This document shows, piece after piece, positions 1-9,491 of a stretch of DNA of 64,000 bases; the stretch's first letter is position 1, and each line of letters begins with the position of its first letter. The notes under the pieces are model-generated. The model was not told where the DNA came from, did not search any database, and saw only the letters and a program-made list of their open reading frames with translations. The position numbers and the translations under genes were made by a program. The DNA is from Sphingobacteriaceae bacterium (GTDB lineage: Bacteria; Bacteroidota; Bacteroidia; B-17B0; Aurantibacillaceae), in contig JADJXI010000017.1 of assembly GCA_016715905.1 (NCBI GenBank), positions 1 to 64,000 of the forward strand, in the 5' to 3' direction.

Positions 1-1358
1 TTAGTTTTTTGATGTTTCATAATTTTTCTCATTTTTCATATTCCTCACTTCTTTTTTTAATGAATTTTGTTTGATTTTTCTCTTTCTTTTAAAATTAAGG
101 TTCTCCTCATTAAAATAATCAGCGGAAGGCGTTAGATTTTTAAAGACTCATGATAACGAGCATTGTTGTAATTTTCCACGAACTTTTCAATGGCCGCAAT
201 TAATTCTTCCGGTGAATAATAATTATCAAGCTACGACGTTTTTCATTGTTCGGTGATAACGTTCAATCTTGCCTTGCGTTTGCGGATGCATGGGTCTGCC
301 ATGCACCTGATCCATTCCATGATTGTCTTTCAAATATGTTTTGAGTTCGCCTGCAATGTAACGCTTTTGAACCATTGTCGAGATAATAATCTGGGCCGTT
401 GTTTAGTTACAATTATGCTACGCTTTTATAATTGCTCTGTCAACGGTTCTTTTTACGTCCTGCACTTTCATTCCTGCACAAAGCTCCCAGTGTAAATATA
501 ACGGCTGTAATCATCTAAAACGGTACTCCCGTATTACTGGCGCCCCATCAATTATTTTAAAGTAAGTAAAATCAGTTTGCCACATTTGATGAACGAATCC
601 TGTTTTGTTTGTAAACTCATCTTTAGCTGCTAAAAAATATGCTCGGGGTGTTGTTATCAGTCCTCTTTCTGCTTTTAAAATCAAGTAAACACTCATTCAA
701 ATAAAAATTTATTTGTTCATCGGTTAATTTGTGCGCGAGCTCTCTTGACGATAATTCAGGACACTCTAAAGCAAGCTCTACAACTAAGTTTTTGTTCCCG
801 GGTATTGTGTTCCACTGCCTGTTAAGTGCGCTTACAAGGCTCTAACCATCAATACCATTGTCGGAATAGGATTTGTACCAATTGTAAACGTGCTTTTGTT
901 TAAACCGATTTACGCGAAGCATTTTATTAACGCCGATTTCCCGGAACGGACAACAATTTTGATTATCTCTTATTGTTTTCGGAAGCTGTAAATCTCGCCA
1001 TACTTTTGAATTTTACAGATTCTCCAATATATTCAAAGCTTTTTTTTACGATATCATGGCGCAATACTAAATCAGCTACATTCCTTTAGCTTTGATTTTC
1101 TTTTCTGAGCTCCGCTACTTCATCTGGTTGCTTCCTGGTTTGTATCCTGATAATCTCTTCTTTCCGCTTCTAAAACTCTTTGTTCCATTTATAGAATTGA
1201 GATGGGTTAATGGAATACTTCCTGCATAATTCGGCTACTGGCATCTCAGCTCGTATAGCTTCCATTACAATATTTATTTTTGTTCTGAACTAAATGTTCT
1301 TTTGATTTGCGACGTATCTTTTATAAGTTCTCCGCTGTTTGTTTTTCTTTGTTTCCAT
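1..1358 (-). pseudogene. IS3-family transposase (OrfA/OrfB), multiply frameshifted
   Basis: Would cut and join DNA for an IS3-family insertion sequence. Read from 1358 downward it begins METKKNKQRRTYKRY and passes through a helix-turn-helix stretch (AELCRKYSINPSQFYKWNK). It then continues in changing frames through ELAHKLTDEQ, the first catalytic Asp block (MWQTDFTYFKII), the second (STVLDDYSRYI) and the catalytic Glu block (HPQTQGKIERYHRTMKNVV), to the tail NNARYHES and TPSADYFNEENLNF. The stop codon is the first three bases of the window. At least eight single- or double-base indels break the frame, several in A/T runs (for example one missing A near position 140). The order and motifs leave little doubt about the family. 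Whether the breaks are real decay or sequencing error is open, because every gene in the first 6 kb shows the same damage. Confidence 0.85.
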
Positions 1359-1440
1359 AGTATTATAAATTTATTGTTTCTGAGGAAACACTCTCTTGGT
1401 TTTAGTTAAATTTAGTCCACTTTATGCTGACGGAGATTTA
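1..1440 (-). mobile_element. IS3-family insertion sequence, left end outside the window
   Basis: The transposase stop lies exactly at the window edge, so the terminal repeat on that side is not visible. On the other side the element should end a few tens of bases upstream of the OrfA start, between about 1380 and 1440. I could not identify a terminal inverted repeat or target-site duplication, so the right boundary is approximate. Confidence 0.5.
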
Positions 1441-2195
1441 CAGAGGCATTATAAATTGTATAAATGTGTACTCATTTGTCCCCGAACTTTATTAAAAATA
1501 ACGGTTGGACAAAAATTGAATTTAACGCCATTTTCACTAGAGAAATAATTGAAACCAAAACTTAATTTTACCGATCTGGGCTGGGGTATCAAAAAAGAAG
1601 TATACGAGTATTCTCCGACGCTATCAGAAAGATTTGGCATTGACTGCAGGACTTAGGTGTGGAAATAGTTGCCAATAAAATTCATAAAGCAGTTATAAAA
1701 TAAACTGGAGAAAAATCTAAATTTAACGCCTGTTTTAATATCAAAAAGTCTAAAATACTCGCTTTTACTACAAAATTAACTGGATGTTTTAACAACAAAT
1801 ACCAACTTTAATTCAAAGTACGAAAATTAATCTTCACTCCTTAATACACAGCTTTTGGAACAATAGAAGCTAAATGAATTGCTGATAGTCCAGCTGCATG
1901 TGATCATTCAATCCTTGATTGGTTTTGAATTCCACATAAATAAATAATCTGTTTTGATATTGTATTTTTCACTGGTTTTTTGAGAGAGTGCTTTCAGATT
2001 GGCTATATAAGAAAAAAGCACCATCCTGTGAAAATAACCATATTCAAAGGGTATAATATAACTTATTATATCCTTTGTTTTTTATCTTAAGGAAAATAAA
2101 TAATGGATAATTTTCGTTAACGCTCATTTAAAAATTATGCTTTCAACTAAAGCAATATACTCCCACTAATCTATTAATCACAATAAATAAAAAAA
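1359..2195. other. unassigned region of about 840 bases without an intact gene
   Basis: No convincing open gene on either strand. On the minus strand (about 2000 down to 1450) broken fragments can be read. One (SQKTSEKYNIKTDYLFMW, then AIHLASIVPKAV in another frame) vaguely resembles the region just before the ATPase domain of a NarL-type sensor kinase, but this is too weak to call. Three similar short segments (near 1511-1530, 1710-1730 and 1820-1839) recur on the plus strand; translated in reverse they give GVKFNF, GVKFRF and GVKINF. The region ends with a plus-strand terminator-like hairpin at 2045-2083. Given the frameshift density on both sides, a broken gene may be hidden here. Confidence 0.4.
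2045..2083 (+). terminator. terminator-like hairpin
   Basis: A stem of about 14 pairs with one mismatch (CAAAGGGTATAATA against TATTATATCCTTTG), a short loop, then a T-run (2078-2083). The T-run follows the plus-strand copy, so it would end a rightward transcript from the unassigned region upstream, although no intact rightward gene is visible there. Confidence 0.55.
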
Positions 2196-4162
2196 ATGAT
2201 TAATTTTATTAGAATATCATTTATTATAAAAAAGGGTTTTATATTCATTAATTTTATTTTTGCGGTTTTTATAGCGCAATCTCAATCACCTTTCCTTAAA
2301 TTGGGCACATGGTATAGGAGAATCTAATACAGATTTAGGAATGTCAATTGTTACCGACCCATCCGGTAACGTTTATACAACAGGGCGATTTCAAGACACC
2401 GTTGATTTTGACCCCCGGTATTAATACATTCAGCATTGTTTCTGCAGGTTATGATGATGCATATGTTCTTAATTAAGTGCTTCGGGAAATTTTATTTGGG
2501 CTATAAAATTTGGCGGGGCAAGTTTTGATGCAGGCTGCAGGATTGCTTTTAGATGGGATTGGAAATATTTAGGTTAGTGGCATTTTCAGGGGCACATGTG
2601 ACTTCGATCCAGGACAGGGAGTAACAAATCTGATTTCTAATGGTGTTTCAGAAAGTGATGTTTTTATAGTTAAACTAGATGCTTCAGGAAATTTTATTTG
2701 GGATAACAATGTAGGTTCTTCTGGTTCTGATTATGCTTATGGTTTATTCATTAATCAAATAGGCGATGTTTTGTTTAGGAAATTTTTTTAATACGATTGA
2801 TCTTGATCCTGGTCCAGCAATATTCACAGCAACATCTAACGGCTCTGAAGATGTATTTCTATTAAAAATTAAATTCCATTGGTGATTTTCTTTGGGCAGC
2901 AACATTTGGAAGTACAGGAAAAAGATGGTGGAAGCACAGTTGCATGTGATCAATTTGGTAATGTGTACCTATCCGGTTATTTCCAATTTACTATTGATTT
3001 TGATCCGGGACCAGGAACATCAACTCTAAGCTCGGTTAGTGGCTGGCAAGATATTTTCCTAATTAAATTGGATAACGCAGGAATTTTATTTGGGCTAAAA
3101 AGTTATGGAGGCTCTGGAATTGATAACTGTTTAAGTATGCGTATAGATCAATTAAATAATATCTATTGTACTGGTTATTTTCATGATATAGTTGATTTTG
3201 ATCCAGGCCCAGGAATAATGAATTTACCCTCAGCGGGACTTCAAGATAATTATATTCTAAAATTAGACCCATCTGGTGATTTTGTATGGGTGAAAACTTA
3301 TGGTAGCATAGGAGATGATTTTGGAACTTCTCTTTCGTTTGATTCTTCAAATAATGTTTATGCAACAGGCCAATTTTATGGGACAGTAGATTTTAATCCA
3401 AATATTGGAAATTACCCTTTAACGGCTCTTTCATCAGATGGTTTTATAACTAAGTTAGATCCTTTAGGTGATTTTTGTGGGCATTAAAATTGGGTGGGAA
3501 AATAGACGATAGAGGCTCTTCAATAGCCATAGATGTTACAAATAATGTTTTAGTTACTGGATACTTTCAAGATACTTGTGATTTTGATTCAGGAATTGGA
3601 ACTTACAATTTAATTTCAAATTTACAATCTAGTTTTATTTATAAATTGAGTCAATGTACTGGCACACCTCCGTTAGTGAATGCATCAAGTAACATGACCT
3701 TGATTTGTACAGGTGAATCTTCCACCCTAAGCGCAACTGGTGCTAATAGCTATTGGTGGAATAATGGAATTACTTCATCAATCAATATTGTTTCACCAAC
3801 TCTAACAACAAATTACATAGTTACAGGATTAGATTTGAATGGATGCTCTGATACAGCAATAGTAACTCAAATAGTTGATGAATGTATAGGCATTAATGAA
3901 TTAGAAAAACGCTGACTGGAGTTAATTTATTTCCGAACCCCACCCTAGATTTAGTAAATATCCAAATAGAATTAGAATCTGAAGATAAACTTACAATTGA
4001 GGTTTTAAATACTTTTGGGAGTGTTTTATTTACAAAATATTTTGATTCCATACCAAATGATGGAACTGTAAAGATTAATTTAAGTGAAATGAAACCGGAA
4101 TTTTTTTAATGAAAATAAAAATTCGTAATAAAAATAAAATCTATAAAATAGTTAAAGCGTAG
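2196..4162 (+). pseudogene. SBBP-repeat beta-propeller protein with T9SS sorting domain, frameshifted
   Basis: A secreted protein in about ten frame pieces. The ATG at 2196 opens a hydrophobic signal peptide (MINFIRISF then INFIFAVFIAQSQ). It is followed by at least six copies of an SBBP-type propeller unit, typified by GNVYTTGRFQDTVDFDPG, then a loop, then FIxKLDxxGNFIWA. The last part has a Cys-rich segment (NMTLICTGESSTLSATG) and a T9SS type A domain read across two more shifts (NLFPNPTLDLVNIQ to KIYKIVKA), with the stop at 4160-4162. Frame changes can be placed near 2296, 2415, 2473, 2548, 2768, 2868, 2924, 3081/3103, 3470, 3911 and 4100. Most are one base, many in short homopolymers. The two long intact pieces are 2879-3487 and 3475-3915. 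The 3' end overlaps the convergent lipoprotein gene by 11 bases. Confidence 0.8.
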
Positions 4163-4908
4163 ATTTTTTCCAACGAACATAATCCTGTTTATTCCTCCAA
4201 AACCATTTTTTATTCATAATCCAATTATAATTGGGGTTAATATTTATATTTTGTAATGGTATAAATTTAGAATCTGGATAATATTTTGGATTTAATTTAA
4301 CAACAGAATCACATTGTTTATTGTAATGACCTTTTATAAGTCCTTTAAATTGCATCGGCCTCAAAGTATTCTTATCAATAATTCTATACCATTGCTCATA
4401 AGCTAAAACACTGGCCGACATTAATGAATTTCTAATAAGTACTTTTATTTTTACTGTATCGCCTTTTATTTCATAAGGCCCCAATAAGAATAAACAACAT
4501 CACTAAAGTAACCGGGTTTATTTAATCTAATTCCTTCCTCGACACTACGATGAAATTCTTTTGGGTTTATTTCCCACCTTAAAGGATTTAAATGTCCTAA
4601 AAACACAATCCATTTTCAAAAAACATGATATCACAATAACCTGTATTTTCTCTAAGTGAACTATCTTTACTATCAAAATAATACGTTTTAAAACAAAGTC
4701 CTTGTGTTATTGGCATATTTTCATCAATCATTAATTCCCTGTAAAAGCCTTTGGCAAGTTGAATCTTTTCTTGAGCCAAAGTGTCTATATGAGGTTCATA
4801 CTTAAATTCTTTTTTTAAATAGGATGGTACTCTTGTGTATCTACAAGAAAATAGTAAAAAGACTAATCCTATAATAATTAATTTATTTGGCGTATAGCGT
4901 ATACTCAC
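4152..4908 (-). pseudogene. putative lipoprotein of unknown function, two frameshifts
   Basis: Not recognised. A GTG start at 4908 overlaps the rodA stop as GTGA, so the gene is translationally coupled to the elongasome operon. The N-terminus is a lipoprotein signal (KLIIIGLVFLLFSCRYTR, Cys about residue 22). The reading continues ENTGYCDIMFFENG, then after a shift near 4600 VFLGHLNPLRWEINPKEFH, then after a second shift near 4487 GPYEIKGDTVKIKVLIRN, ending DYVRWKKSTL. Repaired, it would be about 250 residues. The stop at 4152 lies inside the end of the convergent gene. Both shifts are single bases and may be sequencing errors. An envelope protein working with RodA/PBP2 is possible from position alone. 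Confidence 0.65.
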
Positions 4909-6212
4909 CTCAAAATCATTAAACGATTGGCATCTAACTTAATGAAAATAAAAAGCAAAATAGTAAAGGACCAGAGCGAAGATCCTCCGTAACTGAAAAA
5001 GGGCAAAGGAATTCCAATCACCGGCATTAAACCAATGGTCATGCCAATATTTACGGCCAGATGGAAAAACAAAACAGATGCAACTCCGTATCCATAAATT
5101 CTACTAAAATCAGAACGTTGCCTTTCGGCCAATAAGATAATTCGGAGGATAAGAAAAAGTTCAAGAAAAATAACAATAGTGCTTCCAATAAATCCCCACT
5201 CCTCGCCTACTGTACAAAAAATAAAATCAGTGTCCTGTTCCGGCACAAAATCATATTTGGTTTGTGTACCTTGTAAATATCCCTTACCCATCATTCCTCC
5301 ACTACCAATAGCAATTTTGGCTTGGTTTACATTATAGCCTTCTTTTTTTAAATTTACATTTCCCCTTCCCAACAATACATCAATTCTGTTTCGCTGATGC
5401 GTTTCGAGGTGATCATACACATAATCTGTACCCTTTACCACAGCCGCACAACTTATCAAAACTAAAAAAACGGTGAATAAGTTTATCTTACTTCGCTCAA
5501 TAAATAAAAGTGAAAGTGCGGCTATAATACTTAAAGTAATGATGATGGTAGCCACATTACCAACAACTAGTGTTACTACAAACAATATTGCAGCCAATAT
5601 ACCAAACACTAAAAAAGTTAACGCTTAATCCTTCTCTATACAAAACAATTACAAAGGCTACAAATACAATGGCTAATCCGGTTTCATCTTGTAATTTTTT
5701 AATTAATAAAAGTGGTAATCCGATAATTAATAATGCAATAAAGGTGTTTTTATAATTTTTAATTAAATCCTTAATTCTTAATCGGAATTTTTGATTAATA
5801 ATAATTGTACTGTTACTTAAAAATTTAGCGAGCGCTAGATTAGTAGCAAATTTCATAAATTCGGCCGGTTGAATTCCAAAATCTCCAAATCTAAACCAAG
5901 ATCTACTTCCTTAACTTCACGACCCAGCCATATCACCAAAATATTGGCAATAATAAAAAAAGCATAAAACCCATAGGAGAATACCGTATAAAAATTAGCA
6001 TCAATCAATAATATACCAAATGCGATAATTGTTGCGCCAACAATCCACCATAATTGTTTGCCGTATTTTTGAGAAACATCAAAAATACTTTGGTGATCAT
6101 CGTTATAAACAGCGGCGTAAATATTAAACCAACCCAGCAACACTAAAACAAAATAAATGAATATGGTTAGTCTATCTACACCATAAAAAACACTATTTTG
6201 ATTTCCTCTCAT
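4905..6212 (-). pseudogene. rodA: RodA peptidoglycan glycosyltransferase (SEDS), two frameshifts
   Basis: RodA polymerises lipid II into glycan strands with PBP2 during elongation; it is a polytopic inner-membrane protein. Three overlapping frames carry it: 6212-5853 (first membrane segments, ending VIWLGREVK), 5856-5557 (MKFATNLALAKFLS, LQDETGLAIVFVAFVIVLYREGLS) and 5609-4905 (FGILAAILFVV to FSYGGSSLWSF). At about 5913 one missing base turns GREVKGSRSWFRFGDFGIQPAEF into nonsense. At about 5616 a run of six T (minus strand) should have five or eight. Repaired, it is about 435 residues, normal for the family, with no missing segment. It starts in TAATG overlap with mrdA. Because rodA is normally needed in rod-shaped cells and all motifs are intact, indel errors are more likely than gene loss. 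Confidence 0.9.
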
Positions 6213-8074
6213 TAATGATTTTCAACTGTTAAGGTTGTTGTATGAATTAAGTCGGCATCCATAATTCTTTTTTCCAGTTCCTGTCGATCTGTTTTTCCCT
6301 TCAAATATTTTTCAATCATTAAAGTAACTACCGGTGCGCTCCAGGTATTTCCGAAGCCTGCATTTTCAATAATACAAGCAATGGCAATTTTTGGTTTTTC
6401 TCTTGGCGCAAAGGCTAAAAAAACGGCGTGATCTTTTCCATGCGGATTTTGTGCAGTTCCGGTTTTACCACAAACTACAATATCCTTAATTCGATTGGTA
6501 AACGCAGTACCACCGGGCTCCATTGCGCCTTGCATGCCATCAATTACGTTTTGATAGGCTTCCTGATTTTGAACAGCTACATAATGTTTTTCTTTAAATT
6601 TCTTATCTAATTTTTTTTCTTCGCCCACTCCTTTTATGCAATGTGGTGTGTAATAAAATCCGCGATTGGCGATTATAGCCACCACATTGGCCATTTGCAA
6701 TGGAACTAATAATAATTCTGCTTGTCCGATACCCAGCGAAACAATGGTATTACTACGCCAGCCATTTTTTCCGAAAATTTTATTGTAATACTCAACCGAT
6801 GGAACGTTACCGGGTTTATCATAGGGCAAATCTGTGCCTAATCTGTTTCCCGGTCCAAAAGTTTTAACGGTTTCTCGCCAATGATTATATCCATCAATAA
6901 ATTTGGGATACTTTTTTTGATCAACAATTTCACGAAACACATAACTGTAATAAGAATTACAGGAAGCTGCGATAGAACCCACTAAACTTTTACCGCCACC
7001 GTGTGCATGGCATTTTGGTTTTCCTCCCATGGGTGGATAACCCATATTGCAAGGAAAAACAGTATTTCGGTTTATCAAGCCATCGTTTTGTGCAATAAGG
7101 GCACCAATCAATTTAAAAATAGAACCGGGAGGATACATGCCTTGTAACGCGCGATTAAATAAGGGCATATCCAAAGAGTCGTAATACAATTTGGTAAAAT
7201 TTTTGGAACGTTCTTTTCCGCCTACCAATAAATTAGGATCGTAGGATGGTGCAGAAACCAAAGCCAAAATTTCTCCGGTGGAAGGTTCAATGGCTACAAC
7301 TGCGCCTTTTTTTCCTTTCAATAATTTTTCTCCATATTCCTGTAAATCCATGTCGATGGTACAAAACAACTCCTTACCCGGAACAGCTAAGGTGTCATAC
7401 AATCCGTTTTTATAACTTCCAATTATTTTATTATGCACGTTGGTTACGGCTTTTTGAACTCCTTTTATTCCTCTTAATTCTGCTTCGTAGCTACGTTCAA
7501 TTCCCGTAATACCAATATAATCACCTTCATCATAATAAGGATCGTCCTTTGCCTTCTTTTTGCTTACCTCACCCACATAACCAAGCAAATGGGCAGCAAT
7601 GGGACGTGGATAATTTCTAACGGTTCGCTTTTGTACGTAAAATCCTTTAAACCGATACAATTTTTCTTGTAGCGTTGCATTCATGTCGGCCGACATTTGT
7701 TTTTCAAAAATACTTTGCTTTCGAGGAGAATTAGGTGCCTGACACGCTCTTTTATAACGTTTGAGATATTCTTTTTTTGTGATTTGTAATATTTCACAGA
7801 GGGCCATGGTATCGCAACCTTTGGTTTCTTTTGGAATTATCATTAAATCATAAGAAGGTTCATTTTGAACCAGAATTTTTCCGTTCCGATCAAAAATAAA
7901 GCCACGCGTTGCGTATTCGGTAAGTCTACGCAAAGAATTATTTTCAGCAGCTACTTTGTATTGATCATCTATTATTTGAATGTAAAATAAACGACATAAA
8001 TATATAATAGCAATTAGGCAAAAAAAACCGCCAATAAAAAATTTTCTATTTGATAATTGTAAATTTCCTGACAT
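6212..8074 (-). CDS. mrdA: penicillin-binding protein 2 (elongasome transpeptidase)
   Basis: Class B PBP that cross-links peptidoglycan during cell elongation as partner of RodA. 620 residues: an N-terminal membrane anchor (FIGGFFCLIAIIYLCRLFY, about 13-31), a dimerisation/pedestal domain with the conserved RGFIFDRNG at about 57-65, and a transpeptidase domain with SxxK in PPGSIFKL (Ser about 318), SxN in AASCNSYYSY and KTG in VVCGKTGTAQ (about 535). It lies between mreD and rodA with one-base TAATG overlaps on each side, so the operon is tightly coupled. Length and motifs are normal, and this is the first fully intact gene from the left end of the window. Confidence 0.96.
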   Translation of the reverse strand: MSGNLQLSNRKFFIGGFFCLIAIIYLCRLFYIQIIDDQYKVAAENNSLRRLTEYATRGFIFDRNGKILVQNEPSYDLMIIPKETKGCDTMALCEILQITKKEYLKRYKRACQAPNSPRKQSIFEKQMSADMNATLQEKLYRFKGFYVQKRTVRNYPRPIAAHLLGYVGEVSKKKAKDDPYYDEGDYIGITGIERSYEAELRGIKGVQKAVTNVHNKIIGSYKNGLYDTLAVPGKELFCTIDMDLQEYGEKLLKGKKGAVVAIEPSTGEILALVSAPSYDPNLLVGGKERSKNFTKLYYDSLDMPLFNRALQGMYPPGSIFKLIGALIAQNDGLINRNTVFPCNMGYPPMGGKPKCHAHGGGKSLVGSIAASCNSYYSYVFREIVDQKKYPKFIDGYNHWRETVKTFGPGNRLGTDLPYDKPGNVPSVEYYNKIFGKNGWRSNTIVSLGIGQAELLLVPLQMANVVAIIANRGFYYTPHCIKGVGEEKKLDKKFKEKHYVAVQNQEAYQNVIDGMQGAMEPGGTAFTNRIKDIVVCGKTGTAQNPHGKDHAVFLAFAPREKPKIAIACIIENAGFGNTWSAPVVTLMIEKYLKGKTDRQELEKRIMDADLIHTTTLTVENH

Positions 8075-8589
8075 TATCGTTTTTTGCCACTATTAAATAA
8101 AAATTGCAGCAAATAAATTAATATAAAAGTTCCGAGGCTACTTAAGATTGTTCTTAATAATGTTTCAAAGAATTGATTTATTCTGAAAATTTCCAAATAA
8201 AAAAACGCTGCATGATGAAGTAATATCAGTGTACCCGCATATCTAAAATACCAGGCCAAACCCATATCTTCCACTGTAGGTTGTACGCCTTTATCGTATC
8301 CATCTCGTGGTGAAATAAATTTTAAAACATAATATCTGCTAAAACCCATAAGTGTGCATGCTGAGGCATGTAAACCCGACGAATCATAAAACATATCTAA
8401 ACTCACACCTACCAAAAATGAAATAAGCATAAGTACCACCCTTCCTGTTTCAAATGGGAGAATTAAAATAATTAATGCATAAGGGAAAAGAATAATGTAA
8501 GAACCCAAATTAATATTTTGTACAATTAAAACTTGTAACAATAACAATGCGATAAATCGCAGAATATTTCTAAAAATTTCAGTCGTCAA
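8074..8589 (-). CDS. mreD: rod shape-determining protein MreD
   Basis: Small polytopic membrane protein of the elongasome, 171 residues with about five hydrophobic segments (FIALLLLQVLIVQNI, YALIILILPFE, VVLMLISFLVGVSLDMFYD and others). The segment DMFYDSSGLHASACTLMGF matches the conserved MreD core. The start is a TTG at 8589 inside the 3' end of mreC (11-base overlap), with no ATG nearby in frame. Identification rests on the position between mreC and PBP2 as much as on sequence, since MreD is poorly conserved. Confidence 0.9.
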   Translation of the reverse strand: MTTEIFRNILRFIALLLLQVLIVQNINLGSYIILFPYALIILILPFETGRVVLMLISFLVGVSLDMFYDSSGLHASACTLMGFSRYYVLKFISPRDGYDKGVQPTVEDMGLAWYFRYAGTLILLHHAAFFYLEIFRINQFFETLLRTILSSLGTFILIYLLQFLFNSGKKR

Positions 8590-9418
8590 TTTGTTTTTGC
8601 GAATTTCTTTCTAGTGAATCGCGTTCACCTTTATATTTATTTTGGATAATGTATACATGATTTACTTTTTTTAAATCGGCCCCTAATTTTATTTTTACTG
8701 TAAAAAAAGATTCATTTTGTTTTTGTTCCCATTTTTCTACGGTACCTACGTATAAACCTTCAGGGAAAATTCCTGATAGTTCGCTCGTAACAATCGTATC
8801 ACCTCTTTTTAATTTCGCGTGAGTAGGAATATCAGTTAAATAACAATGTTGATAGTCTGTGCCATCCCAAATTAAAATTCCGTAACTGCCATCATTTTTC
8901 AACTGACAATTTATTTTAGAATCTTTATGCAACAAACTCATGGCGCTACTGAAATTTTCCGATACATCTGTTATGTACCCAACAATTCCTTGCACACTCA
9001 TTACAGCCATATCTCTACCTGCTCCTTGTGATTTACCAATATTTATCGTTAAATAGTTTCTTCGTTTGTTGATACTTGAATTCACCACTTTAGCATTGAT
9101 ATAAGAATAGTGTTGCATGTAAAGCGTGTCGTTCTTTTCAAACACCGTAAGTGGAATTATATTGTAATTACTTTTTAATCTATTCCTTAGTCTTGTATTT
9201 TCTTCCGCGAGTCTTTCATTTTCACCTCGTAAATCAAAATATTCTTTGGTATTAGCTGCAGCTTGATAAATTCCGGCGGCTACTTCATTCGATGAATTTA
9301 AAATTTGAGATCCCTGAAATTTCCGATTTTTTTGCATCAGCCAAACACAAATGCCTTGCATTAAAAAAAATGCAAAAATAAAATGATGCTTAACAATAAA
9401 GGCAACTAAATTTTTCAC
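8579..9418 (-). CDS. mreC: rod shape-determining protein MreC
   Basis: Periplasmic scaffold that links MreB to PBP2. 279 residues: one N-terminal membrane segment (HHFIFAFFLMQGICVWLM), a coiled coil at about 55-90 (YFDLRGENERLAEENTRLRN), then the beta-rich MreC core (INAKVVNSSINKRRNYLTIN, MSVQGIVGYITDVSENFS, LKRGDTIVTSELSGIFPEG). GTG start at 9418, 73 bases after mreB. The C-terminus after VNHVYIIQNKY is a short charged tail overlapping the mreD start. Confidence 0.94.
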   Translation of the reverse strand: MKNLVAFIVKHHFIFAFFLMQGICVWLMQKNRKFQGSQILNSSNEVAAGIYQAAANTKEYFDLRGENERLAEENTRLRNRLKSNYNIIPLTVFEKNDTLYMQHYSYINAKVVNSSINKRRNYLTINIGKSQGAGRDMAVMSVQGIVGYITDVSENFSSAMSLLHKDSKINCQLKNDGSYGILIWDGTDYQHCYLTDIPTHAKLKRGDTIVTSELSGIFPEGLYVGTVEKWEQKQNESFFTVKIKLGADLKKVNHVYIIQNKYKGERDSLERNSQKQIDD

Positions 9419-9491
9419 AGCAAATGACGAATACTAAAATGAATCCGTTTAATTAAAATGTTCGTATTAAATTACAAGGAAGCCGTGCGTG

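Noticed and set aside
1449..1640. 63-residue minus-strand open frame right of the IS element
   Set aside because: Could be part of a broken gene, but alone it matches nothing; described only as part of the unassigned region.
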